The notes under the pieces: generated by a model
Database searches by the model: none
Seen by the model: the letters and a program-made list of their open reading frames with translations, nothing else
Told to the model about the DNA's origin: nothing
Assembly (NCBI GenBank): GCA_022795075.1
Contig: JAAWGB010000018.1
Coordinates: 1-34,963 of the forward strand
DNA from: Clostridia bacterium
GTDB lineage: Bacteria; Bacillota; Clostridia; TANB77; CAG-508
Direction of reading: 5' to 3'
Length of the DNA stretch: 34,963 bases
Position numbers and translations under genes: made by a program
In this document: piece after piece, positions 11,296-20,163 of the stretch
Layout: each line of letters starts with the position of its first letter
Numbering within the stretch: the stretch's first letter is position 1

Positions 11296-11970
11296 TTATT
11301 CTGCTTTTGCACATATGATTAATCTTGCACTACTGTCATCTGTACAAGTTGATAAAGTAACTTCTGGTTTTCCTCCTGTATCTCTTTGATAAAAAGATGT
11401 GTCTTCTGGTGTTGTTTCAAATTTATTATAAATTGTATAAATCAATTTTTTACCATTATTATCTGTAATATATATTTTGTCACCAATATTTAATTTTTTG
11501 TTATTAGAAAAGAATAAACCATTTCTATAGTTGTGTCCAATAATAACACTATTTCCAGCTTCATTAATTCCTGTTCCATATAAAAAGGCTACTGCTGTTT
11601 CAATTGATTTTTTAGTTACTTTTTCTAATATTGGATATTTAAAATTAGTAGTTGGTATTTCCATTGTTCCTAAAACACCAAATCCTTTATACATTTGTTT
11701 TTGAGATGAACCTGATGAGGTATTAGCATCTTTTATTTGGTCAAATGGATTGGCACCTGCATTTTCATCCTCACTAGGATTTTGTGTATCTTCTGTAGAA
11801 GTTCCATCTGACACTTCTCCTTGGAAATTATCAACAAAATCAGATGTATCTTTTGTAACAACATAATTTTGATAATAATCATAACCTAAAAATCCAAGTA
11901 ATCCAAGAATGGCTACAATAACAATTATTAATATGGCAGTTAATACTTTACTATATTTACTTTCAAACAT
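11296..11970 (-). CDS. Sortase family transpeptidase
   Basis: N-terminal TM; VIIGHN and TLSTCTDD...ARLIICA catalytic His/Cys/Arg context. Upstream TTTACA-N17-TATAAT promoter. Confidence 0.85.
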   Translation of the reverse strand: MFESKYSKVLTAILIIVIVAILGLLGFLGYDYYQNYVVTKDTSDFVDNFQGEVSDGTSTEDTQNPSEDENAGANPFDQIKDANTSSGSSQKQMYKGFGVLGTMEIPTTNFKYPILEKVTKKSIETAVAFLYGTGINEAGNSVIIGHNYRNGLFFSNNKKLNIGDKIYITDNNGKKLIYTIYNKFETTPEDTSFYQRDTGGKPEVTLSTCTDDSSARLIICAKAE

Positions 11971-12081
11971 ATTTTTTCCCTCCGTATCTCTTTCTTTTTT
12001 ACTCTATTTTAATTATATCATTTTTGATTTATTTTGTAAACTATGGTAACCAATTTTATATCATTTCTTCTTCAATATTAA

Positions 12082-12720
12082 TTATTCCTTTTTTATTATT
12101 GGATGTCTGATAACTGTTTTTAATTTATTTACATCACACCTTCTTGGATCACTTAAATAAATTTCATGATGAAATCGTTTGTCTGTAATATCTAGTTCAT
12201 ATCCATTTTCTATCATATAGTCGTGCATGATACGAATAGTTTTAGGTTCATTATCATAAGCTCCTATGTGCATACATTGAACGCAGATTCCTTCATCATA
12301 AGTTAAAAATTCCACTTTTGAAAAGTCTATCTTTTTCTTATTTGTTGCTTCCTTTATAGCCCACTGAAAATCTTCTTTCGTTACAAAGTCTGGTAATCTA
12401 ATAATAGATATAAAGTTCATTTGGTCTTTATGGCTATAGTCAATACTATCCTTCATTCCATCTTGCCACCAAAATCCTTCTAATGGTGGAACTACATATT
12501 CAAAATAACCATCTATTTTATGTGTGCCTTTATAACTCATTTTTATAGTAAAAGCAATAGCATATAAAAGTCCTATTTTCTGTTTATACACTCCTTTTTC
12601 GTCATTAGGATTTCCCTTACCTCTAACTGCAATATAATTCATTGTTGGAATTTTTATCATACTAGGCTTATTCTTTGGCAGATAAAATTCCTTATATTCT
12701 TTTTTATAATCAAAAGCCAT
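12082..12720 (-). CDS. GyrI-like small-molecule-binding domain protein
   Basis: MIKIPTMNYIAVRGKGNPND..YAIAFTIKMSYKG..YVVPPLEGFWW. Confidence 0.75.
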   Translation of the reverse strand: MAFDYKKEYKEFYLPKNKPSMIKIPTMNYIAVRGKGNPNDEKGVYKQKIGLLYAIAFTIKMSYKGTHKIDGYFEYVVPPLEGFWWQDGMKDSIDYSHKDQMNFISIIRLPDFVTKEDFQWAIKEATNKKKIDFSKVEFLTYDEGICVQCMHIGAYDNEPKTIRIMHDYMIENGYELDITDKRFHHEIYLSDPRRCDVNKLKTVIRHPIIKKE

Positions 12721-12735
12721 TTTATCTTTTCCTTT

Positions 12736-13200
12736 CTACTCATCTAGTGCAATATAAATATGAATTTCTTGTTTTTGCATATCTTTGGAATTGTTTTGAT
12801 ATTCTTCAAAATCACAAGTATATTTTCTTTTTAAGTCCATATTCCATATTTCTTGCCAAGCCTGTCCTACTGCATTTTGCACATCTCCTGTTATAACAAA
12901 CTTAGCATATTTTCCTTTTGGAATCATAATACTTTCTATTTGTTCTCCTATTTTTACTTCCCTACTCACTTCTGCTCCTGCAATAAATGTATAAGGTTTT
13001 GTATAATCACCCTCATATTCTGTATATAATCCTATCGTTTTACCATTTACCTTATTGGGAACTTTCTCATAAATTCCATCTGCAAATAATTTTTGCCAAG
13101 TTATTCCTATATCTTGCATAGCCTTTCCATCTTGATTAGTTGTTTTAATTCTAATTCCTGTAATAACCTTTTCTTCTAATTTTACAATTTTATATTTCAT
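12736..13200 (-). CDS. GyrI-like / AraC effector-binding domain protein
   Basis: MKYKIVKLEEKVITGIRIKTTN..GLYTEYEGDYTKPYTFIAGAEV..IPKGKYAKFVITG. Confidence 0.8.
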   Translation of the reverse strand: MKYKIVKLEEKVITGIRIKTTNQDGKAMQDIGITWQKLFADGIYEKVPNKVNGKTIGLYTEYEGDYTKPYTFIAGAEVSREVKIGEQIESIMIPKGKYAKFVITGDVQNAVGQAWQEIWNMDLKRKYTCDFEEYQNNSKDMQKQEIHIYIALDE

Positions 13201-13241
13201 AATATATCTACCTCCTAACCAGAAATATATATCATATAACT

Positions 13242-13257
13242 TGACAACTGTATGTCA
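13242..13257. promoter_or_regulatory. Putative WYL-regulator operator TGACA-N6-TGTCA upstream of the GyrI-like genes
   Basis: TGACAactgtaTGTCA; same palindrome as at 14188-14203. Confidence 0.65.
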
Positions 13258-13259
13258 TA

Positions 13260-14153
13260 TTATAAATAATTTTTTAAAGTTTTTTCTAATTTATCTTTCA
13301 TAATATTTTTTGCTCTAGTTGGTGATAAAACTTTTATATGTTCCCCAAAAGATAAAATATAACCATATACCCATTCATTTTCTGGATAGATTACTTTTAT
13401 AATAAAGTTTCCATCTTCTTTTTTCATTATTTCTTTACTTTCAAATTCATCATATACTCTATAAGTCATAGCTTTACTTATTTCTAGTTCAAGTTCTATC
13501 ATTTTTAATTTACGTTTTTCTTTCTTTTCTTCTTTTGGTAATTCTCTTTCAAAATGTTCTTGTAACATATTAACTTCTTTTATTCTTGCAATTTTGAATA
13601 TTCTGTAATCTTGTTTTAATTTACAATAACTTACTAAATACCATGATTTATCTTTAAGCCATATTTGTAATGGTTCTACAATTCTTTTACTTTCTTCCCC
13701 ATTAGAATTATAATAAGTAAATTGTACTAGTTGCTTATTTAAAATTGCAGATTTAATCATGTCAAATCGTTGTTCTTTGGCATTACCCCAATTAGAAAAA
13801 TCAATCTTAATCCAATCATTTATTTTTTTATTAAATAATATGCTTAATTTTTCTAAAATATCTTGTTCATCTTGTCCTTTTACCTTTTTCATTCCTTGCA
13901 AGGCAAATAAAATCTGATTTTGTTCTTCTTCAGAAAGTATCGTTTTATTTAGTACATATTCATCTAAAAGTCCTATTCCTCCATCTTTTCCTTTACTTGC
14001 ATAAATTGGTATGTTTGCTCCACTTAATGTTTCTATATCTCTATAAATTGTTCTTGTAGATACCTCAAACCTATTAGCTAATTCTTTAGCTGTAGTTTTT
14101 CTTTTTTGCATTAGTATATATACTATTTCAAATAATCTATTATTTACTTGCAT
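13260..14153 (-). CDS. HTH_11 + WYL domain transcriptional regulator (YafY-like)
   Basis: N-terminal wHTH TAKELANRFEVSTRTIYRDIETLSGANIPIYASKGKDGGIGLLD, then WYL-type domain. Confidence 0.92.
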   Translation of the reverse strand: MQVNNRLFEIVYILMQKRKTTAKELANRFEVSTRTIYRDIETLSGANIPIYASKGKDGGIGLLDEYVLNKTILSEEEQNQILFALQGMKKVKGQDEQDILEKLSILFNKKINDWIKIDFSNWGNAKEQRFDMIKSAILNKQLVQFTYYNSNGEESKRIVEPLQIWLKDKSWYLVSYCKLKQDYRIFKIARIKEVNMLQEHFERELPKEEKKEKRKLKMIELELEISKAMTYRVYDEFESKEIMKKEDGNFIIKVIYPENEWVYGYILSFGEHIKVLSPTRAKNIMKDKLEKTLKNYL

Positions 14154-14184
14154 ATTTTCCTCCTACCAATATTATAGCATATAA

Positions 14185-14206
14185 ATATGACATCTACCTG
14201 TCATAT
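14185..14206. promoter_or_regulatory. Putative autoregulatory operator ATATGACA-N6-TGTCATAT
   Basis: Perfect 8-bp inverted repeat about 30 bp upstream of the WYL-regulator start. Confidence 0.7.
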
Positions 14207-14209
14207 TTC

Positions 14210-14244
14210 AAAAAAAGAAGATACTAATTTTTTAATATCTTCTA
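14210..14244 (-). terminator. Putative terminator of the HIT gene
   Basis: Minus strand AGAAGATATTAA..TTAGTATCTTCT followed by T7. Confidence 0.65.
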
Positions 14245-14332
14245 TAACTTTTTTCTTATATTTATTCCTTACCTACTATCTTACTTATTTTTTAACTTTT
14301 CACATTCGTAACATCTCATAGTTACTCTATTT

Positions 14333-14677
14333 TTAGACAATTTTTTCACCTAATTGTTTGCCCCCTAATATATGGAAGTGTAAGTGCATAATTTCTTGTC
14401 CTCCATTTTTGCCACAATTTACAATAACACGATAACCATCTTGTTTAAATCCATTGTCTTCTGCAATTTGATTAATAACTCGGTAAATTTTCCCAACTAT
14501 TGCTTCATCTTCTTTTTCTAAATGTGCTAAAGAAATGATATGTTTTTTTGGTATAACTAAAATATGAATAGGAGCAGCTGGATGAATATCATAAAAAGCC
14601 AAAATCTCCTCATCTTCATAAACTTTCTTACATGGTATTTCACCCTTAATTATTTTACAAAATAAACAATCTTCCAT
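14333..14677 (-). CDS. HIT-family protein (HinT-like)
   Basis: CLFCKIIKGEIPCKKVYEDE and HLHFHILGG HIT motif. Confidence 0.95.
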   Translation of the reverse strand: MEDCLFCKIIKGEIPCKKVYEDEEILAFYDIHPAAPIHILVIPKKHIISLAHLEKEDEAIVGKIYRVINQIAEDNGFKQDGYRVIVNCGKNGGQEIMHLHFHILGGKQLGEKIV

Positions 14678-14775
14678 TTTTTCATTCCTTTCTTTTTAGC
14701 AGAAATTTAACAAAAAGGGACTAAAGAACACTTCTTAAAATCCCTCCTTCTAAACTCCTTACAATCTAAAATCTT

Positions 14776-16530
14776 TTATTTAACTAAAATTGCTTTAATT
14801 CTTCTAATTCCAGATGAGCTAGCTTCTTCTTTTTTAATTTTAAAAGTTCCTAACTCTTTTGTATTTTTAACATGTGGTCCTCCACATAGCTCTTTTGATA
14901 CATTTCCAATACTATAAACGGTTACAATATCTGGATATTTTTCAATAAACATACATTCTGCTCCAGATTGAATAGCTTCTTCTTTTTTCATTTCTTGTTT
15001 AGTTACTTCTATTCCTTCTTGTATCCATTGATTAACTAAATTTTCTATTTGTGTCTTTTCTTCTTGTGTAAGTTTATGGTCACAGTTAAAATCAAATCTC
15101 ATTCTATCAACTGTGATATTAGACCCCCTTTGATGAGCATCTTTTCCGATTACTTGTTTTAATGCAGCATTTAGTAAATGGGTAGCTGTATGATAAGCAA
15201 TGGTTTCTTCCGTTTGCTCTGCTAGTCCACCTTTAAATTTTTGCTCTGCTCCCATTCTTGATTTTTCTTGATGTTTTTTAAATAATTCATCAAATTCTTT
15301 TAAGTCTACTTCATAACCATGTTCAGCTGCTAATTCTTTGGTTACTTCTGGTGGAAAACCATAGGTATCATATAATCGAAATACAATTTCTCCAGCAATT
15401 TTTTTATGATTTGTTCCTTCTAATTTTTTAATTTCTTTTTCAAATTCTCTTTCTCCATGTGTTAGTGTTTTTACGAATTTATCTTTTTCTTCTAAAATAA
15501 CACTTTTTAGGATGTCTTTATTTTTTTCTAAATCTGGATACATTTCTTTTAAATTATCTACATTGATTTCTATTAATGTAGATAATTCTTCTAAATTAAT
15601 TTCCAATTTATTTAAATGCCTAATCATTCTTCTAATTAATCTTCTTAATACATATCCTCTATCTAAGTTACTTGGTCTTCCTCCATCTGAAATAATCATC
15701 ATGCTAGAGCGCAAGTGCTCTGCTATAATTCTTCTACTTTCTATATAATCTACTTTTTGCAATTGTTCCAACTTTTGCATAATAGGGCTAAATAGTTCAG
15801 TGTCAAAAGGAGTTTCTTTACCTTGTAATAACATCGTCATTCTCTCTAAGCCTAAACCAGTATCTACATTTTTTTTGGCTAATTTGGAATAACCATTTTT
15901 ATCTTTAAAGTATTCCATAAATACATTGTTCCATATTTCTACATATTTTCCACAATCACAAGATGGCTCACAGTCTGATGAACAAGCTGGCTTTCCTGTA
16001 TCATAAAACATTTCTGTATCTGGTCCACATGGTCCTTCCTCTCCTGCAATCCACCAATTATCGTCTTTTCCATAAAAGTAAATTCTTTCTTTTGGTATTC
16101 CTACTTTTCCCCAAATCTCGGCTGATAAGGTATCTCTTGGACAATCTTCATCTCCTGCAAAACAAGTTACTGATAGCTTTTCGACTGGAATTCCTAATTC
16201 TTTGGTTAAAAATTCATAACTCATGGCAATAGATTCTTCTTTAAAATAATCCCCTAATGACCAGTTTCCTAGCATCTCAAAGTAGGTCAAATGACGATTA
16301 TCTCCTACTTCTTCTATGTCATTTGTTCTAACACATTTTTGGTAATCGGTTAATCTTGTTCCTTCTGGATGTTTTTCGCCTAATAAATAGGGTACTAATG
16401 GTTGCATGCCTGCTGTTGTGAATAATACAGATGGGTCATTTTCTGGTATGAGTGGTGCAGATGGTATAACAGCATGTCCATGTTTTTTGAAAAAGTCCAA
16501 GTATTTGTTTCTAATTTCGATTGCTTTCAT
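14776..16530 (-). CDS. alaS: Alanine--tRNA ligase, short form lacking the C-terminal C-Ala/DHHA1 region
   Basis: AlaRS catalytic and editing motifs (FTTAGMQPLVPYL, HTATHLLNAAL, ELCGGPHVKNT); start reset to MKAIEIRNKY with RBS ggag. Confidence 0.9.
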   Translation of the reverse strand: MKAIEIRNKYLDFFKKHGHAVIPSAPLIPENDPSVLFTTAGMQPLVPYLLGEKHPEGTRLTDYQKCVRTNDIEEVGDNRHLTYFEMLGNWSLGDYFKEESIAMSYEFLTKELGIPVEKLSVTCFAGDEDCPRDTLSAEIWGKVGIPKERIYFYGKDDNWWIAGEEGPCGPDTEMFYDTGKPACSSDCEPSCDCGKYVEIWNNVFMEYFKDKNGYSKLAKKNVDTGLGLERMTMLLQGKETPFDTELFSPIMQKLEQLQKVDYIESRRIIAEHLRSSMMIISDGGRPSNLDRGYVLRRLIRRMIRHLNKLEINLEELSTLIEINVDNLKEMYPDLEKNKDILKSVILEEKDKFVKTLTHGEREFEKEIKKLEGTNHKKIAGEIVFRLYDTYGFPPEVTKELAAEHGYEVDLKEFDELFKKHQEKSRMGAEQKFKGGLAEQTEETIAYHTATHLLNAALKQVIGKDAHQRGSNITVDRMRFDFNCDHKLTQEEKTQIENLVNQWIQEGIEVTKQEMKKEEAIQSGAECMFIEKYPDIVTVYSIGNVSKELCGGPHVKNTKELGTFKIKKEEASSSGIRRIKAILVK

Positions 16531-16625
16531 AGTTTTCTCCTTTTTATTTTTATTTCTTACGAAATTATACATCAGATACTGGAAAAAATCAAGATATTGT
16601 AATCGAGCAAAATATAATGTAACTT

Positions 16626-18251
16626 TTAATCATTCCATGCTTCTGTCCCATAATATACGCCTACTTTATTTTCTATAAATTTTGCATTTTCTTTACTTGC
16701 TTTTATTAATTCTTTCATAGACATATCTGTCTTTCCAAATTGCTCTGTTATAACATTTTTGTTAGCTCCAACAGGATTTTCTTCAGGTGTTACATTGGTA
16801 GCAATATTTTCATAGAAAGCTTGTGCATCCCAATTTGGAAGTACCTCACCTTTATTATGAAAAAAGGTACAATTCTTTATTTGAAATTTTGGAAATCCTC
16901 CATATAAATAGGCTCCCGTATTAGGGCCAATTACCCTAAAAAATACATTATATACTTTTCCAGAGCAACTACAAAATATTCCAACATTTGGTCCTCCCCA
17001 ACTGTCTGGCTCGGTAGGAGTAAATTCAAAACATAAATTCTTTAATATTACATCTGCTCCTAACATAATTGCTGGACGTCTCCAACCTGCACCATCATCT
17101 TTGGCATTATAACGAATAATGGTACCACTATTTTCTCCACAAATAGTAATATCTTTTCCATCTGCTAATAATCCAACTGATATTAAATCGTTTGTATTAG
17201 GAACAAAAGTAGGAGTTAACGTATATTCCCCTGCTAAAATTTTTATAATATCACCATCTTGTGAAACATTAACTGCATTTTGTATATCTGTATATGGCTT
17301 TGAAATAGTACCATCTTGACCTGCCATATTTCCTTCATTTGCTACAAAAATAGTACGTCCTATTTTTAAGGTATTAGTGGATTCTTTTCTATTTCCAGCT
17401 TTATCATATACAATCACATAAACTTCATATCGATTTGAATTTATTTCATTGTTTAGTATATAATTTGACTCCAAACTCTCATATTTTGTTCCATTAATAT
17501 AGTATTCATATTTTCCTATTCCACTTTTTACACTCTCTTCATTTTCTTCTGCATCTTCTGCATCAACCATTATTTTAACTTTATTATCATTGGTCATTGC
17601 CTTACTAATAGAAAAATCTAATGGTTCTACTTTATCGATTATTTTTATATTTATTATTTTTGTTTTTCTTTCTCCTGCTGAATCTTCTACTACAAATTCA
17701 TAACTTCCGTTTTTTGTTAAGCAAAACGTTCCATCATCTTTTTTGCTTACATTATCATTTATACATTGTATATTTGTTATACTTCCATTTGTAGAACCCG
17801 CATGTATGGTAAGAGTTATTTCTTGATTGGTATATCCTTTTGGATCTAATTGATAACGAAAACTGATTCCTTCTATTTTTCCTTCTATTGTTACACTTAA
17901 ATTTTTATCTATCTTATATTCATATCCTTTATATTCACCAGTAATTTCATCCTCATTTAATTGGATTGTTATTTCATTTAGTTTTTTTGATAATTCTTCA
18001 TAATATTCATTTCCTAGTGTTTCTAATGTTACTTTATTTCCTTTTTCGCCTTCTTCTATTTGTATTTCCATAATTGCCATTTCTATTTCTTCTTTTAATT
18101 GTGCTTTTATTGTCTCTTCTTGTGCTTTACTTGCTTTACTTAATATCCCATTTTCTCCTGTTAAGGTTGTAAGGGTTATTCCTACTAAAATTAATAATAT
18201 TATGATTGTAATAATTAATGCTATTAATGTAATTCCTTTTATATTTTTCAT
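16626..18251 (-). CDS. Prepilin-like N-terminus fused to a large extracellular region with a right-handed beta-helix-like domain
   Basis: MKNIKG|ITLIALIITIIILLILVGITLTTLTGENGIL leader; C-terminal FVANEGNMAGQDGTISKPYTDIQNAV..GDIIKILAGEYT. Start reset to 18251 (RBS aggagg). Confidence 0.75.
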   Translation of the reverse strand: MKNIKGITLIALIITIIILLILVGITLTTLTGENGILSKASKAQEETIKAQLKEEIEMAIMEIQIEEGEKGNKVTLETLGNEYYEELSKKLNEITIQLNEDEITGEYKGYEYKIDKNLSVTIEGKIEGISFRYQLDPKGYTNQEITLTIHAGSTNGSITNIQCINDNVSKKDDGTFCLTKNGSYEFVVEDSAGERKTKIINIKIIDKVEPLDFSISKAMTNDNKVKIMVDAEDAEENEESVKSGIGKYEYYINGTKYESLESNYILNNEINSNRYEVYVIVYDKAGNRKESTNTLKIGRTIFVANEGNMAGQDGTISKPYTDIQNAVNVSQDGDIIKILAGEYTLTPTFVPNTNDLISVGLLADGKDITICGENSGTIIRYNAKDDGAGWRRPAIMLGADVILKNLCFEFTPTEPDSWGGPNVGIFCSCSGKVYNVFFRVIGPNTGAYLYGGFPKFQIKNCTFFHNKGEVLPNWDAQAFYENIATNVTPEENPVGANKNVITEQFGKTDMSMKELIKASKENAKFIENKVGVYYGTEAWND

Positions 18252-18306
18252 TTGTTTCCTCCTTTTTTGTTTTAGTATTCTTTTATTTGTTATTGGTACT
18301 TTTTGC

Positions 18307-18335
18307 ATTTTACCAACAAAGTAAAATTACGTCAA
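18307..18335 (-). promoter_or_regulatory. Promoter P1 (TTGACG-N17-TAAAAT) of the 16626..18251 gene
   Basis: -35 at 18330-18335, -10 at 18307-18312. Confidence 0.7.
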
Positions 18336-18365
18336 CATGTTATAATATTATTTATGTTATTACTA

Positions 18366-18612
18366 GTTACCGTTCACTACTAGCACCATTCAAACTTGCA
18401 AAAGACTAGAATAACAATATTTATTCGGATTTTCGGTTACCCTACATGACGCTAAGAAATATTAAAAATACAGCTGAACGATAGCCGAAAACAGGACCCT
18501 TTCATCTGTATTTTAAATATTTCTAAAGCTATTTCGGTCACATTCAAATCCTCAAAAATATTGTTATTCTAGTCTTTTGCAAGTTTGAATGGTGTTAGTA
18601 GTGAACGGTAAC
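18366..18612. repeat. 247-bp palindromic / MITE-like element with 57-nt arms (1 mismatch) and a nested 19-bp inverted repeat
   Basis: GTTACCGTTCACTACTAGCACCATTCAAACTTGCAAAAGACTAGAATAACAATATTT at the left; reverse complement at the right with one G/A change. Confidence 0.9.
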
Positions 18613-18642
18613 AATAAATTAAATAATCCAAATTATAACATA

Positions 18643-18671
18643 TTGACATAATTTTAATTCATTCATACAAT
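18643..18671 (+). promoter_or_regulatory. Promoter P2 (TTGACA-N17-TACAAT) of the 18704..20083 gene
   Basis: -35 at 18643-18648, -10 at 18666-18671. Confidence 0.8.
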
Positions 18672-18703
18672 AACAATATAAATTTAAAATAAGGAGAATT
18701 CAA

Positions 18704-20083
18704 ATGAAGAAAATAGCAAACCTTTCAAGTGCAAAAACGAATTATACAGGTATTACACTAATTGCATTAGTTATCACCATAATTGTGCTATTAATATTAG
18801 CAGGAATAACAATTGCAACCTTAACTGGAGAAAATGGAATCTTACATAAAGCTACCCAAGCTGAGGAAAAAACAGAACAATCACAAGCAAAAGAAAAATT
18901 AGAATTAACTTTATTAGACTTGCAAACCGAAAAATCTACCAATTCAAATTATAATGAAAACGAATTTATAGATGATGCCTTACTATCTGCTGATATGCAA
19001 GTAGATGAAGATATTATAACAGTAGATAATTATCAATTCCAAATTGATCGAACGGTTCCTAAAATAGTAAATGAATTAGGAAAAGCTACTGAGCAAACTT
19101 TGTTAATGCCTGTCATAAGAAAAATATATGCAGAAGAAGGGCATACACAAATTCATGTAAAAATAGAACTAAAAAATATAGAAGGAACTACCTTAACCTA
19201 TATCATACAAAAAGAAGGTGAACTAGTAGAAAAAGAAAGAATTGAAAATCAAACAGAATTCGAACACACTTTTAAAAATTTAGAACTTAACACAAAATAT
19301 AAAATAACCATCGAAGCTACCAATGAATATGGAACAAGAACAAGAAATATTACTATATCAACCAAAAAACCAAGCATTCAATTAAGTGACACTTCCCTAC
19401 GATTAAAAATAGATGAAACAAAATTGTTAACTTATACTATTATCCCAGAAACTACTAATAAAAACATAAAATGGACAAGTAGTAATTCTAATGTTGTAAC
19501 AGTAGACGAAAATGGATTACTAACAGCCATTAAAGAAGGAAAAGCAACCATAACAGCCTTATCAGAAGATGATAGTTTGGAATCTGCAATTTGTATGATT
19601 GAAGTTGTTAAAACTGTTTATCTCATACAAGATGGACAATTAAATCAGAATATTTTGGGTAGTTGGAATCCTTTTTTCCTTAATAAAACTGATTCTTTTG
19701 TCACCTATCCAAAAAATGGTATATCTATACAGTGTTCACATGCTAATAATAGAGTTGGTATTTATTCTACTAATAAAATTGATGTAACAGATATTAATTC
19801 TATTACTACTAATATATCCCTACGTAATAATTATTTTAACGCAACAACCATAACCTCATCCTTATATATTGGTTTATGCTCTACTATTGATAATACAGTA
19901 ACTAATTTCGAACGATATGTATCAAAATCTACCAAAGCAAATTCTACTCAAAACTATGAATTAAATTTAGATACTAAAGACTTGCAAGGAGAATATTATT
20001 TAAAAATAGTAGCTACCCATGGAAATGAATATCATGCTTATAGTGTTTTTGCAACAATTTTTAACATGGTTGCCTGGAAATAA
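18704..20083 (+). CDS. Prepilin-like N-terminus with Fn3-like and BIG2 (bacterial Ig-like) domains
   Basis: G|ITLIALVITIIVLLILAGITIATLTGENGIL; LKIDETKLLTYTIIPETTNKNIKWTSSNSNVVTVDENGLLTAIKEGKATITA is a classic BIG2 signature. Confidence 0.8.
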   Translation: MKKIANLSSAKTNYTGITLIALVITIIVLLILAGITIATLTGENGILHKATQAEEKTEQSQAKEKLELTLLDLQTEKSTNSNYNENEFIDDALLSADMQVDEDIITVDNYQFQIDRTVPKIVNELGKATEQTLLMPVIRKIYAEEGHTQIHVKIELKNIEGTTLTYIIQKEGELVEKERIENQTEFEHTFKNLELNTKYKITIEATNEYGTRTRNITISTKKPSIQLSDTSLRLKIDETKLLTYTIIPETTNKNIKWTSSNSNVVTVDENGLLTAIKEGKATITALSEDDSLESAICMIEVVKTVYLIQDGQLNQNILGSWNPFFLNKTDSFVTYPKNGISIQCSHANNRVGIYSTNKIDVTDINSITTNISLRNNYFNATTITSSLYIGLCSTIDNTVTNFERYVSKSTKANSTQNYELNLDTKDLQGEYYLKIVATHGNEYHAYSVFATIFNMVAWK

Positions 20084-20106
20084 AAATAGAACTTTTCCTA
20101 CCCAAT

Positions 20107-20157
20107 AAAAAATTAAAATCGCTTTAATTTTGATAATTAAAAGCGATTTTAATTTTT
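20107..20157. terminator. Bidirectional terminator between convergent surface-protein genes
   Basis: aaaaattaaaatcgcttt..aaaagcgattttaattttt inverted repeat. Confidence 0.85.
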
Positions 20158-20163
20158 AAATTT

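Noticed and set aside
16531-16625. T-box riboswitch ahead of alaS
   Set aside because: Only about 95 nt separate alaS from the upstream gene, and no T-box consensus or terminator/antiterminator pair was visible.
18366-18612. Integron attC site
   Set aside because: The ends are GTTACCG...CGGTAAC, not GTTRRRY/RYYYAAC; no integron integrase is present, and the fixed distance to promoters is not expected for attC.
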